From contig DFBM01000114.1 in assembly GCA_002366645.1 (NCBI GenBank), positions 1-12,556 of the forward strand: 12,556 bases of DNA, in the 5' to 3' direction. Shown piece by piece: positions 1 through 5,892 of this stretch (its first letter is position 1; each line of letters starts with the position of its first letter). This DNA is from Rhodobacterales bacterium UBA3080 (lineage in GTDB: Bacteria; Pseudomonadota; Alphaproteobacteria; Rhodobacterales; Rhodobacteraceae). Below the pieces are notes generated by a model that worked only from the letters and a program-made list of their open reading frames with translations, was not told where the DNA came from and ran no database searches. The position numbers and the translations under genes were made by a program.

Positions 1-696
1 CTGAACGACGCCGCACTGGCACCTGTTATCGAACGGGCGTTTTCGCGTGGCAAACCCAAAGCGGTGGCACTGGTAATCAACTCGCCAGGCGGCTCACCTG
101 TGCAGTCGGCATTGATCGCCGCGCGTATCCGGCGTTTGGCTGAGGAAAAAGACATCAAAGTCTACGCTTTTTGCGAGGACGTGGCAGCCTCTGGCGGTTA
201 TTGGCTGGCGACGACGGCAGACGAGATTTACGTCGACGGGAACTCGATTATCGGCTCGATCGGGGTGATTTCAGCCTCCTTCGGGTTTAACGAACTGATG
301 GAGCGTCAGGGTGTCGAACGTCGTATCTATACGGCGGGCGAAGACAAATCGATGCTGGATCCATTCCGGCCCGTGAAAGACGAGGATGTCGAGCGGATCA
401 AAGGATTGCAAAAAGTCATCCACGAAAACTTTATCGCTCAGGTTACTTCGCGCCGTGGTGCAAAAGTCGGTGACAAAGATCTATTTACCGGCGAAATCTG
501 GGTTGGAAAGCAGGCGATCGAGAACGGTCTGGTCGATGGGATTGCGCATCTTGTACCCAAGATGAAGGCGTTGTTTGGCGACGACGTAAGACTGCGTGAT
601 CATGGGTTGAAGCGTTCGATACTTAGCAGGTTTGGCGCCGCCAATGTGATCTCCGACGTGGAGGACCGTATGAACTGGTCCCGTTTCGGGTTATAA
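1..696 (+). CDS. S49 family serine peptidase (SppA/SohB-like), 5' end cut off
   Basis: The frame is open from the first base, so the N-terminus lies outside the window; 231 residues remain. S49 peptidases are membrane-associated serine proteases that cleave signal peptides or membrane protein fragments with a Ser/Lys dyad. Visible here are the substrate-strand motif INSPGGS and the nucleophile motif AASGGYW, whose Ser codon is at 190-192. A Lys in GEDKSML (codon 346-348) lies 52 residues after that Ser, the same spacing as the Ser147/Lys199 dyad of Bacillus subtilis SppA, so the enzyme looks catalytically complete. The GSIGVIS segment after the nucleophile is also family-typical. There is a single S49 domain, so it is the short form rather than the fused 67-kDa form. 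The next gene starts 7 nt downstream. Which S49 subfamily (SppA or SohB) cannot be decided without the N-terminus. Confidence 0.93.
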   Translation: MNDAALAPVIERAFSRGKPKAVALVINSPGGSPVQSALIAARIRRLAEEKDIKVYAFCEDVAASGGYWLATTADEIYVDGNSIIGSIGVISASFGFNELMERQGVERRIYTAGEDKSMLDPFRPVKDEDVERIKGLQKVIHENFIAQVTSRRGAKVGDKDLFTGEIWVGKQAIENGLVDGIAHLVPKMKALFGDDVRLRDHGLKRSILSRFGAANVISDVEDRMNWSRFGL

Positions 697-703
697 GTGT
701 GAT

Positions 704-883
704 ATGATGTATAAAGTTGTCTCAATCTTCTTGATCGTAATCGTAGCACTTGGCATGTTTGGCAAGTTGCGGGTTTTGAAACTAAAGAAACCCAAAGAGT
801 TACGTCGTGCGAAAAAATGCAAGACATGCGGAAACTACCTGATTGGTATCGAGCCGTGCACATGTAAGAAAAGCGCCAAATAG
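704..883 (+). CDS. 59-aa membrane-anchored four-cysteine protein
   Basis: A short gene of 59 codons with tandem ATG codons at 704 and 707. The first ~20 residues form one hydrophobic helix (VVSIFLIVIVALGMFG), likely a membrane anchor. A basic linker rich in Lys/Arg follows, then four cysteines as CKTC (39-42) and CTC (52-54). That CxxC...CxC pattern resembles a small zinc knuckle or ribbon. The gene fills the space between the S49 peptidase (7 nt upstream) and the exchanger (about 30 nt downstream) on the same strand, and no alternative frame explains the region. No strong Shine-Dalgarno sequence is visible before the start, so it may be translated by coupling to the peptidase gene. I do not recognise a named family; the metal-binding idea is inference from the cysteine spacing. 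A role with the membrane peptidase is suggested only by adjacency. Confidence 0.72.
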   Translation: MMYKVVSIFLIVIVALGMFGKLRVLKLKKPKELRRAKKCKTCGNYLIGIEPCTCKKSAK

Positions 884-913
884 GCGTTTACGGATAGGGA
901 CCGCCAGAATTTG

Positions 914-1873
914 ATGGATATACTTTTAGTATTTGCTGGTCTGATTGTCCTGCTTGTGGCGGGCGACTCGCTGGTCAAAGGTGCGGTTTCCCTTAGCCTG
1001 CGTTTGGGTATCCCAGCTTTGATCGTCAGCTTTACCATCGTCGGTTTCGGCACGTCCGCTCCCGAGTTACTGATCGCAGTGCAATCCGCATTGGAAGGCG
1101 CTCCCGGTATCGCCCTTGGAAATGTGGTGGGTTCAAACACCGCCAACGTATTGCTGGTTCTTGGTATACCTGCCTTGATGATGACGATGGATACCAGCCG
1201 TTGCGACACGAGGCGCAGCTATATCCAGATGATTGCGGCGTCCGTTGTTTTTATTGCGCTTTGCTATCTTGGTCCGCTGCATATCTGGCAAGGCATCGTG
1301 CTGCTGGTGTTACTTGTGGCGATGCTCGGTGATGCTTTTGTTGCCGCACGTAGGGCCCGTCGTGGCGTGAATATCGATAGCGTAACCTCGGAAGATCTGT
1401 CCGAGTTGGAAGACGCAGACCCGAATATGCCGGTCTGGAAAGTTTCCGCTTATATGATCGCAGGTCTGATCGGCTTACCGTTTGGCGCGGACATATTGAT
1501 CGAAGGCGCGCTTGGGATCGCCGATAAACACGGGATTTCGGAAGAAATCGTCGGGCTGACTCTGGTTGCTATTGGCACCTCATTACCCGAGCTTGCAACG
1601 ACAGTTGTCGCTGCATTCCGCCGGCAGGCAGACGTGGCGCTTGGTAATGTCATCGGTTCGAATATGTTTAACCTGCTAGCGATCATGGGGATCGCGAGTT
1701 TCTTTGGGCCGTTGGAAATCGCCCCAAGGTTCCTATACAGCGATCTGTGGATAATGCTGGCGTCATCTGCTGTGCTCGCCTTATTCGTGTTTTTTGGGTT
1801 GAAACTTTCCCGTTTATGGGGATTCTTGTTTCTGACCGCTTATGTGGTCTATATTGTGTCGATGCTGCACTAA
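914..1873 (+). CDS. Na+/Ca2+ exchanger, CaCA family (YrbG-like)
   Basis: A polytopic inner-membrane cation/Ca2+ antiporter of 319 residues, a normal length for bacterial YrbG-type exchangers. Both diagnostic alpha repeats are present. Alpha-1 has GTSAPEL (46-52) and GNVVGSN (69-75); alpha-2 has GTSLPEL (221-227) and GNVIGSN (244-250). The repeats are offset by 175 residues, the inverted-repeat architecture of the family. The acidic ion-binding residues Glu51 and Glu226 are both present. An acidic stretch around residues 158-176 (ending EDADPNMP) lies between the halves and probably forms the cytoplasmic loop. I chose ATG at 914 over TTG at 911; AGGGA at 896-900 sits 10 nt before the TTG and 13 nt before the ATG, so 911 remains possible and would add one residue. 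The next gene begins 12 nt after the stop. The physiological ion (Na+, K+ or H+ coupling) cannot be read from sequence. Confidence 0.95.
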   Translation: MDILLVFAGLIVLLVAGDSLVKGAVSLSLRLGIPALIVSFTIVGFGTSAPELLIAVQSALEGAPGIALGNVVGSNTANVLLVLGIPALMMTMDTSRCDTRRSYIQMIAASVVFIALCYLGPLHIWQGIVLLVLLVAMLGDAFVAARRARRGVNIDSVTSEDLSELEDADPNMPVWKVSAYMIAGLIGLPFGADILIEGALGIADKHGISEEIVGLTLVAIGTSLPELATTVVAAFRRQADVALGNVIGSNMFNLLAIMGIASFFGPLEIAPRFLYSDLWIMLASSAVLALFVFFGLKLSRLWGFLFLTAYVVYIVSMLH

Positions 1874-1885
1874 CCGGAGAATACC

Positions 1886-2668
1886 ATGGCAAGAACTGCG
1901 TTGATTACCGGTGGCGCGAAACGTCTGGGGCGCGCCATGGTTCTGCACTTGGCTGCTAAAGGCGTCGATGTGGTTATCCACTATTCCAGCAGCGCAGACG
2001 AAGCCGAATCCACCGCAGACGAAGCGCGGGCGCTTGGCGTTAAGGCCGCGGCTGTACACGCCGACCTGCTCGACATCCACGACACCGAAACGCTGGTAGG
2101 ACGGGCAGTGGCCGCCATTGGCGCGCCGCTTGATATTCTGATCAATAATGCCTCGATTTTCGAGTATGACAATCTGGAAACCGCCAGCATCAAAAGCTGG
2201 GACCGTCATATCAACTCCAACCTTCGCGCGCCGGTGTTCCTGACACAGGCTTTTGCGGATCAGGCTCCTAAAGCGGTTAACGACGAAAATGGCGAGCCGG
2301 TAGCGCGGGCTTGTGTGGTCAATATGGCCGATATGCGGGTTCGTAAGCTGACACCGGAATTTGCCACCTACACCCTCGCCAAGGCGGGTCTTTGGGCGTT
2401 TACGCAGACTTCGGCCCAATTTCTCGCCCCGCACATTCGCGTCAACGCAATCGGGCCGGGGCCGACAATGCAGGGGACGCGTCAGACCGCCGAACATTTC
2501 GCCAAGCAACGGGCGGCAACGATTTTGGAACGCGGTTCCAACCCGCAGGAAATCTGCAAAGCACTGGATTTTATTCTCGAAATTGACGGCATGACTGGCC
2601 AGTTGATTTGCCTTGATGGTGGCCAGCATCTGGCATGGAAAACGCCGGATGTCCTCGGGGTAGAGTAA
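1886..2668 (+). CDS. Pteridine reductase-like SDR oxidoreductase (PTR1/FolM type)
   Basis: A 260-residue cytosolic NAD(P)H-dependent reductase of the short-chain dehydrogenase/reductase superfamily. The cofactor loop reads TGGAKRLG (8-15), with the Arg found in PTR1/FolM, followed by a second-strand HYSSSADEA (32-40) that resembles the NADPH-selecting loop of PTR1. NNAS is at 87-90. At the position of the usual catalytic Ser there is Asp149, 13 residues before Tyr162, with Lys166 completing YxxxK; PTR1 has exactly this arrangement (Asp181, Tyr194, Lys198). Known relatives reduce dihydropterins or dihydrofolate to the tetrahydro form, so a tetrahydropterin/monapterin role is likely but inferred. 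The C-terminus carries the typical GMTGQLICLDGG. GGAG at 1876-1879 lies 6 nt before the ATG, supporting this start. It follows the exchanger by 12 nt and ends at the AT-rich gap. A general SDR on an unrelated substrate is the alternative. Confidence 0.88.
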   Translation: MARTALITGGAKRLGRAMVLHLAAKGVDVVIHYSSSADEAESTADEARALGVKAAAVHADLLDIHDTETLVGRAVAAIGAPLDILINNASIFEYDNLETASIKSWDRHINSNLRAPVFLTQAFADQAPKAVNDENGEPVARACVVNMADMRVRKLTPEFATYTLAKAGLWAFTQTSAQFLAPHIRVNAIGPGPTMQGTRQTAEHFAKQRAATILERGSNPQEICKALDFILEIDGMTGQLICLDGGQHLAWKTPDVLGVE

Positions 2669-2734
2669 AAAACCTTTGCTTTTCAATATGCTAAAATTAT
2701 AGCCAAAAAATCGGAACTTTTCTGACTTTTCCAC

Positions 2735-2764
2735 TTGACCCGAGTTCTTTCACATTTCTGTAAT
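2735..2764 (+). promoter_or_regulatory. Candidate sigma70-type promoter for uvrC operon
   Basis: TTGACC (2735-2740) and TGTAAT (2759-2764) each match 5 of 6 consensus bases, with an 18-bp spacer. Transcription would begin near 2771 and give a leader of about 240 nt before uvrC. It is the best -35/-10 pair I found in the gap, but AT-rich DNA yields chance matches, and no start site is proven. Confidence 0.42.
2744..2758 (+). promoter_or_regulatory. LexA-like box GTTC-N7-TTTC in promoter spacer
   Basis: The alphaproteobacterial LexA operator is GTTC-N7-GTTC. Here the half-sites are GTTC and TTTC with the correct N7 spacing, 7 of 8 bases matching. It lies wholly between the -35 and -10 elements of the candidate promoter, where a repressor would block RNA polymerase. 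A one-mismatch match is common by chance, so this is suggestive only. Confidence 0.2.
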
Positions 2765-2814
2765 GATTCTGTCACATGTCTTGAAAACCCGTCAACGAAA
2801 TAAAAATACCGCAA

Positions 2815-2833
2815 CAATAACAACAACTTATTG
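2815..2833. repeat. Inverted repeat CAATAA-N7-TTATTG
   Basis: A perfect 6-bp dyad with a 7-nt spacer (CAACAAC). The arms are AT-rich, so a protein-binding dyad is more plausible than a stable RNA hairpin. No T-tract follows, so it is not a terminator. Confidence 0.5.
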
Positions 2834-2846
2834 AATTGCCTATTTT

Positions 2847-2861
2847 TTAACCAATGGGTAA
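2847..2861. promoter_or_regulatory. Operator-like dyad TTAACCAATGGGTAA
   Basis: This 15-mer is palindromic except for one mismatched pair (positions 4/12) and its centre. It also reads TTAA-N7-GTAA, one base off the alphaproteobacterial CtrA recognition pattern TTAA-N7-TTAA. It sits downstream of the candidate promoter, within the uvrC leader. The regulator is unknown; CtrA is a guess from the spacing. Confidence 0.3.
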
Positions 2862-2874
2862 TCTTTTCAAGTAT

Positions 2875-2911
2875 TGTTGGTTTTTGGCGAGTGTCAGGAA
2901 ATTTACCAACA
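2875..2911 (+). repeat. Inverted repeat TGTTGGT ... ACCAACA
   Basis: Perfect 7-bp arms at 2875-2881 and 2905-2911 enclose a 23-nt loop. In a transcript starting near 2771 this would form a stem within the uvrC leader, immediately upstream of the DnaA-box hairpin. The long loop makes it only moderately convincing. Confidence 0.4.
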
Positions 2912-2914
2912 GAG

Positions 2915-2923
2915 TTATCCACA
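2915..2923 (+). promoter_or_regulatory. Perfect DnaA box TTATCCACA
   Basis: An exact copy of the high-affinity DnaA-binding 9-mer. Weaker relatives lie nearby: TTTTCCACT at 2727-2735 and TCTTTCACA at 2746-2754, each one change from the relaxed TTWTNCACA. An exact 9-mer is expected by chance about once per 130 kb counting both strands, so its presence in a 343-bp AT-rich gap is notable but not proof. It could regulate uvrC, titrate DnaA, or be coincidence. Confidence 0.45.
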
Positions 2924-2934
2924 GGAACCGTGGA
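2918..2934. repeat. Hairpin TCCAC ... GTGGA over the DnaA box
   Basis: Arms TCCAC (2918-2922) and GTGGA (2930-2934) flank AGGAACC, in which GG and CC can also pair, giving about seven base pairs with one bulged A. The left arm is part of the DnaA box. No T-run follows, so it is not an intrinsic terminator. Confidence 0.45.
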
Positions 2935-3011
2935 CATGTTTTCTCTTGAAATATTATCATGAACAATACAGCTAACATAAGAATCGTTTTCATCAGAGGC
3001 ATGCAGGTTAA

Positions 3012-4919
3012 TTGACCGAAAATCATCAAAATTCAGGCTTCGAGGAAGAGGGCGTCGCGCTGGTCGACGACGCTGCCGAAACTGGATTTAAAGTCATTCA
3101 GAAGTATCTGAACACTTTGGATAACAGTCCCGGAGTGTACCGGATGCTCGATGCCAGGGGCGAGGTTCTTTATGTTGGTAAAGCGCGGAACCTGAAGAAA
3201 CGTGTGTCGAATTATGCGCGCCTGACCGGTCATACCGCACGGATCGGGCGGATGATCTCGGCGACGGCGCAAATGATGTTTCTGACCACGCAAACCGAAA
3301 CCGAAGCCTTGTTGCTGGAGCAGAACCTGATCAAGCAGTTGAAGCCGCGCTACAATGTGCTGCTGCGTGACGACAAGAGTTTTCCGAACATCGTGGTCAC
3401 GACCCATCACGATTATCCGCAGGCGCAGAAGCATCGTGGCTCCAAAAAGGGGCAGGGGATGTATTTCGGGCCTTTCGCGTCGGCGGGCTCGGTGAACCGG
3501 ACGCTGCATCATTTGCAAAAAGTCTTTCTGTTGCGGAATTGTTCTGACTCGATTTTTTCGAGCCGTACGCGGCCATGTCTGCAATACCAGATAAAACGTT
3601 GCTCGGCCCCTTGTGTTGGGAAGATCAGTCGCGAGGAATACGCAGAAACCGTGCAGGACGCGATCAGGTTTTTGTCGGGCAAGTCGACCGCCATTCAGGC
3701 TGGTCTCGCCAAGCAGATGGCCGAGGCGAGCGAGGCGATGGAATACGAGAAAGCCGGCTCTCTCCGAGACAGGATCAGTGCGCTGACGGCGGTGCAGACC
3801 TCGCAAGGTATCAATCCGCAAGGGGTTTCCGAGGCGGATATCATCGGTCTTAGTCAGGAGGGCGGGCAGGCTTGTGTGCAGGTATTCTTCATCCGCGCTA
3901 ACCAGAACTGGGGCAATCGGGCATATTACCCACGAACTGGTGCCGGTGCCGAGCCAGCCGAGATACTGGAGGCTTTTATTGGGCAGTTCTATGGAAACAA
4001 AACACCACCAAGGTTGTTGCTGCTAAGTCATGAAATCGAGAACGCGGATCTGCTGGAAGAGGCGTTAACGACGCAACTTGGCCGCAAAGTCGAACTGTTG
4101 GTCCCGCGGCGTGGCGAAAAGCGTGTTTTGGTCGAGGGCGCCGAGCGCAATGCGCGCGAGGCTTTGGCGCGCAAGATGTCGGAAACCGCCACCCAGACGA
4201 AATTGCTCGAGGGGCTGGCCGCCGCATTTGGATTGGAGAAAACACCGGAACGGATCGAGGTTTTCGATAACAGCCACATTTCCGGCACCAACGCGGTCGG
4301 CGGCATGGTTGTGGCGGGACCGGAGGGTTGGATGAAATCCAGTTACCGCAAGTTCAACATCAAGAATACCGAGCTGACCCCCGGTGACGATTTCGGGATG
4401 ATGCGCGAGGTACTCGACCGTCGTTTCCGACGTTTGCTGAAGGAAGACCCTGAACGCAAAACCGACATGTGGCCAGATCTGCTGCTGATCGACGGTGGCG
4501 CGGGGCAGGTGTCGGCGACCGTGACAGCATTGGATGCACTCGGGGTTGAAGGTGTGGCTATTGTCGGCATCGCCAAGGGCGAGGACCGAGATGCCGGTAA
4601 GGAAGAGTTCCACCGCCCCGGCAAGCGGCCGTTTTCGCTGCCCCACCGCGATCCGGTTTTGTATTTCGTGCAGCGCTTGCGCGACGAAGCGCACCGTTTC
4701 GCCATTGGCGCGCATCGTACCAAGCGGGCGAAAGCGGTCGGGGCGACACCGCTGGACGATGTGCCCGGCGTCGGCGCGATGCGTAAGCGGGCGTTGCTGG
4801 CACATTTCGGTTCGGCGAAGGCGGCAACGCGGGCCGGGCTTGCGGATTTGAAGGCGGTTGAAGGAATTTCGGATGCCATGGCAGAAAGCATCTATGGCTT
4901 CTTCCACAGCGGCGAATAA
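3012..4919 (+). CDS. uvrC: Excinuclease ABC subunit C (UvrC)
   Basis: UvrC makes the two incisions around a DNA lesion in UvrABC nucleotide excision repair, after recruitment by UvrB. The 635-residue protein has all the expected parts: an N-terminal GIY-YIG nuclease (GVY 41-43, YVG 54-56, RNLKKR 59-64, metal-binding Glu103), a cysteine-rich segment with four conserved Cys around residues 178-197, a UVR (UvrB-contact) helix pair near 234-268, the RNase H-like second nuclease (FDNSHISG with Asp419, LLIDGG with Asp494), and a C-terminal helix-hairpin-helix region (581-632). Translation must begin at TTG 3012 or later because an in-frame TAA at 3009-3011 directly precedes it, and the next ATG (3144) would cut into the nuclease core. 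The ~35-residue N-terminal lead is acidic. It heads the operon uvrC-pgsA-moaD-moaE; the AT-rich region upstream likely holds its control elements. Confidence 0.98.
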   Translation: MTENHQNSGFEEEGVALVDDAAETGFKVIQKYLNTLDNSPGVYRMLDARGEVLYVGKARNLKKRVSNYARLTGHTARIGRMISATAQMMFLTTQTETEALLLEQNLIKQLKPRYNVLLRDDKSFPNIVVTTHHDYPQAQKHRGSKKGQGMYFGPFASAGSVNRTLHHLQKVFLLRNCSDSIFSSRTRPCLQYQIKRCSAPCVGKISREEYAETVQDAIRFLSGKSTAIQAGLAKQMAEASEAMEYEKAGSLRDRISALTAVQTSQGINPQGVSEADIIGLSQEGGQACVQVFFIRANQNWGNRAYYPRTGAGAEPAEILEAFIGQFYGNKTPPRLLLLSHEIENADLLEEALTTQLGRKVELLVPRRGEKRVLVEGAERNAREALARKMSETATQTKLLEGLAAAFGLEKTPERIEVFDNSHISGTNAVGGMVVAGPEGWMKSSYRKFNIKNTELTPGDDFGMMREVLDRRFRRLLKEDPERKTDMWPDLLLIDGGAGQVSATVTALDALGVEGVAIVGIAKGEDRDAGKEEFHRPGKRPFSLPHRDPVLYFVQRLRDEAHRFAIGAHRTKRAKAVGATPLDDVPGVGAMRKRALLAHFGSAKAATRAGLADLKAVEGISDAMAESIYGFFHSGE

Positions 4920-4953
4920 ACCGTTAAGCATGGGTAACTGAACTGGAGAGATC

Positions 4954-5646
4954 ATGCGCTGGAACATTCCCAATATTCTGACCGTTTTACGTCTACTAGC
5001 GGCTCCGGGCGTGCCGTTGGCATATATCGTGTTTCCCAGCCCCTTGGCGGACTGGGTGGCGCTGATCTTGTTCGTAGGGGCATCGTTGACTGATTTCCTC
5101 GACGGGTATTTGGCGCGTAAGTGGAACCAGACTAGCAATTTCGGACGGATGCTGGACCCGATCGCCGACAAGGTGATGGTGGTGATTGCGCTTGTCGTAG
5201 TGGTGTCACTTTCGGCTGGCAACCTGTTGGTCGTCTGGCCGTGGCAGGACTTCCTTATTCTGATCGCCGTGGTAGCGATTATGTTTCGCGAAATATTCGT
5301 CTCCGGCCTGCGGGAGTTCCTAGGTGCAAGCGCCAGCACCCTGAAAGTTACCAAGCTTGCGAAGTGGAAAACCACCGTGCAGATGGTTGCGGTTGCGGCC
5401 TTGTTGCTGGGGCACATGCTGCAATTCTATGTGGCTGGAAACATGTTTGGCATGGAAGCAGATTACGCCAGGGCCGTGATCAATGGTGAAGTCGAGGATA
5501 CCGGCAACCTCTGGCTGCTGTTCCAGTCGTTCAAGGTGGTAACATGGGCCGGTCTCGGTTTGTTGGTGCTCGCCGCGTTGCTGACTTTGATCACCGGATT
5601 TGACTATTTCCGTAAATCACTGCCATTCCTACGAGAGGAAAACTAA
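4954..5646 (+). CDS. pgsA: CDP-diacylglycerol--glycerol-3-phosphate 3-phosphatidyltransferase
   Basis: An inner-membrane enzyme that makes phosphatidylglycerophosphate from CDP-diacylglycerol and glycerol-3-phosphate, the committed step to phosphatidylglycerol and cardiolipin. The CDP-alcohol phosphatidyltransferase signature is complete: Asp47, Asp50-Gly51, Ala54-Arg55, Gly64, Asp68 and Asp72. The N-terminus MRWNIPNILTVLRLLAAPGV is typical of PgsA. At 230 residues it is longer than the ~180-residue Escherichia coli enzyme; much of the extra length is a polar loop at about 158-190 between membrane helices, with a further helix and basic tail. GGAG at 4945-4948 lies 5 nt before the ATG. It begins 34 nt after uvrC, a pairing also known from other proteobacteria. 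Its TAA stop shares one base with the moaD ATG. Confidence 0.96.
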   Translation: MRWNIPNILTVLRLLAAPGVPLAYIVFPSPLADWVALILFVGASLTDFLDGYLARKWNQTSNFGRMLDPIADKVMVVIALVVVVSLSAGNLLVVWPWQDFLILIAVVAIMFREIFVSGLREFLGASASTLKVTKLAKWKTTVQMVAVAALLLGHMLQFYVAGNMFGMEADYARAVINGEVEDTGNLWLLFQSFKVVTWAGLGLLVLAALLTLITGFDYFRKSLPFLREEN

Positions 5647-5891
5647 TGCAGGTCTTGTATTTCGCTTGGGTGCGCGAGCGCATTGGTGTGCCGCGCGAGG
5701 TTGTTGAAACATCCGCCGAGACGGTGGCCGATTTGGTCGCCGAATTGCGTGACCGCGAGGAGCGCTATGACCTTGCGTTTTCGGATATGAACGCCATTCG
5801 CGTGGCGCTGGATCAGGAGCTTTCCGAGCTATCCGCGCCGCTCGTCGGTGTTCGCGAAATCGCGTTTTTCCCACCGATGACAGGGGGCTGA
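5646..5891 (+). CDS. moaD: Molybdopterin synthase small subunit MoaD
   Basis: An 81-residue ubiquitin-fold sulfur carrier that, as a C-terminal thiocarboxylate, supplies sulfur for turning cyclic pyranopterin phosphate into molybdopterin. The C-terminus PPMTGG ends in the invariant Gly-Gly that is activated by MoeB-type enzymes and inserted into MoaE. The N-terminal strand MQVLYFAWVRERIG and the late VREIAFFPP are typical. The ATG overlaps the pgsA stop by one base (TAATG), and AGAGGA at 5632-5637 provides a ribosome site. moaE starts 1 nt after its stop, so the subunits are probably made in step. Nothing suggests another ThiS/MoaD family role, given the adjacent moaE. Confidence 0.96.
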   Translation: MQVLYFAWVRERIGVPREVVETSAETVADLVAELRDREERYDLAFSDMNAIRVALDQELSELSAPLVGVREIAFFPPMTGG

Positions 5892-5892
5892 T

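Larger units (their letters stand above)
2669..3011. other. AT-rich gene-free region upstream of uvrC
   Basis: 343 bp with 118 G+C by hand count (about 34%), against clearly GC-rich flanking genes. It contains a sigma70-like promoter, several dyads, one perfect DnaA box, two GANTC methylation-type sites (2765-2769 and 2981-2985) and no T-tract terminator that I can recognise after the upstream reductase gene. The individual elements are listed separately. Plus-strand open frames here are very short (23, 31 and 18 codons) and lack ribosome binding sites. A minus-strand frame of 84 codons (2683-2937) is open but unsupported. The most economical view is a long regulatory leader for uvrC. Confidence 0.7.

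Noticed and set aside
2669..2730. Intrinsic terminator after the SDR gene
   Set aside because: Runs of A and T occur but no GC-rich stem precedes them, so I could not support a terminator.
1814..2734. 306-codon minus-strand open frame over the SDR gene
   Set aside because: Shadow of the reductase; no domain, no ribosome site, low-quality composition.
2669..3011. Main chromosomal origin (oriC)
   Set aside because: There is only one exact DnaA box, no diverging gene polarity, and none of the usual alphaproteobacterial origin neighbours (hemE, parAB, dnaA) in the window. A weaker DnaA-linked role is kept as a finding.
2847..3029. 60-codon hydrophobic minus-strand frame in the gap
   Set aside because: It runs into the uvrC start, has two rival Met codons without ribosome sites, and overlaps the dyads; nothing supports translation.
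4065..5417. 450-codon minus-strand open frame across uvrC and pgsA
   Set aside because: It is antisense to two clearly conserved genes with intact catalytic motifs; long antisense frames are common in GC-rich DNA. Its translation shows no recognisable domain.
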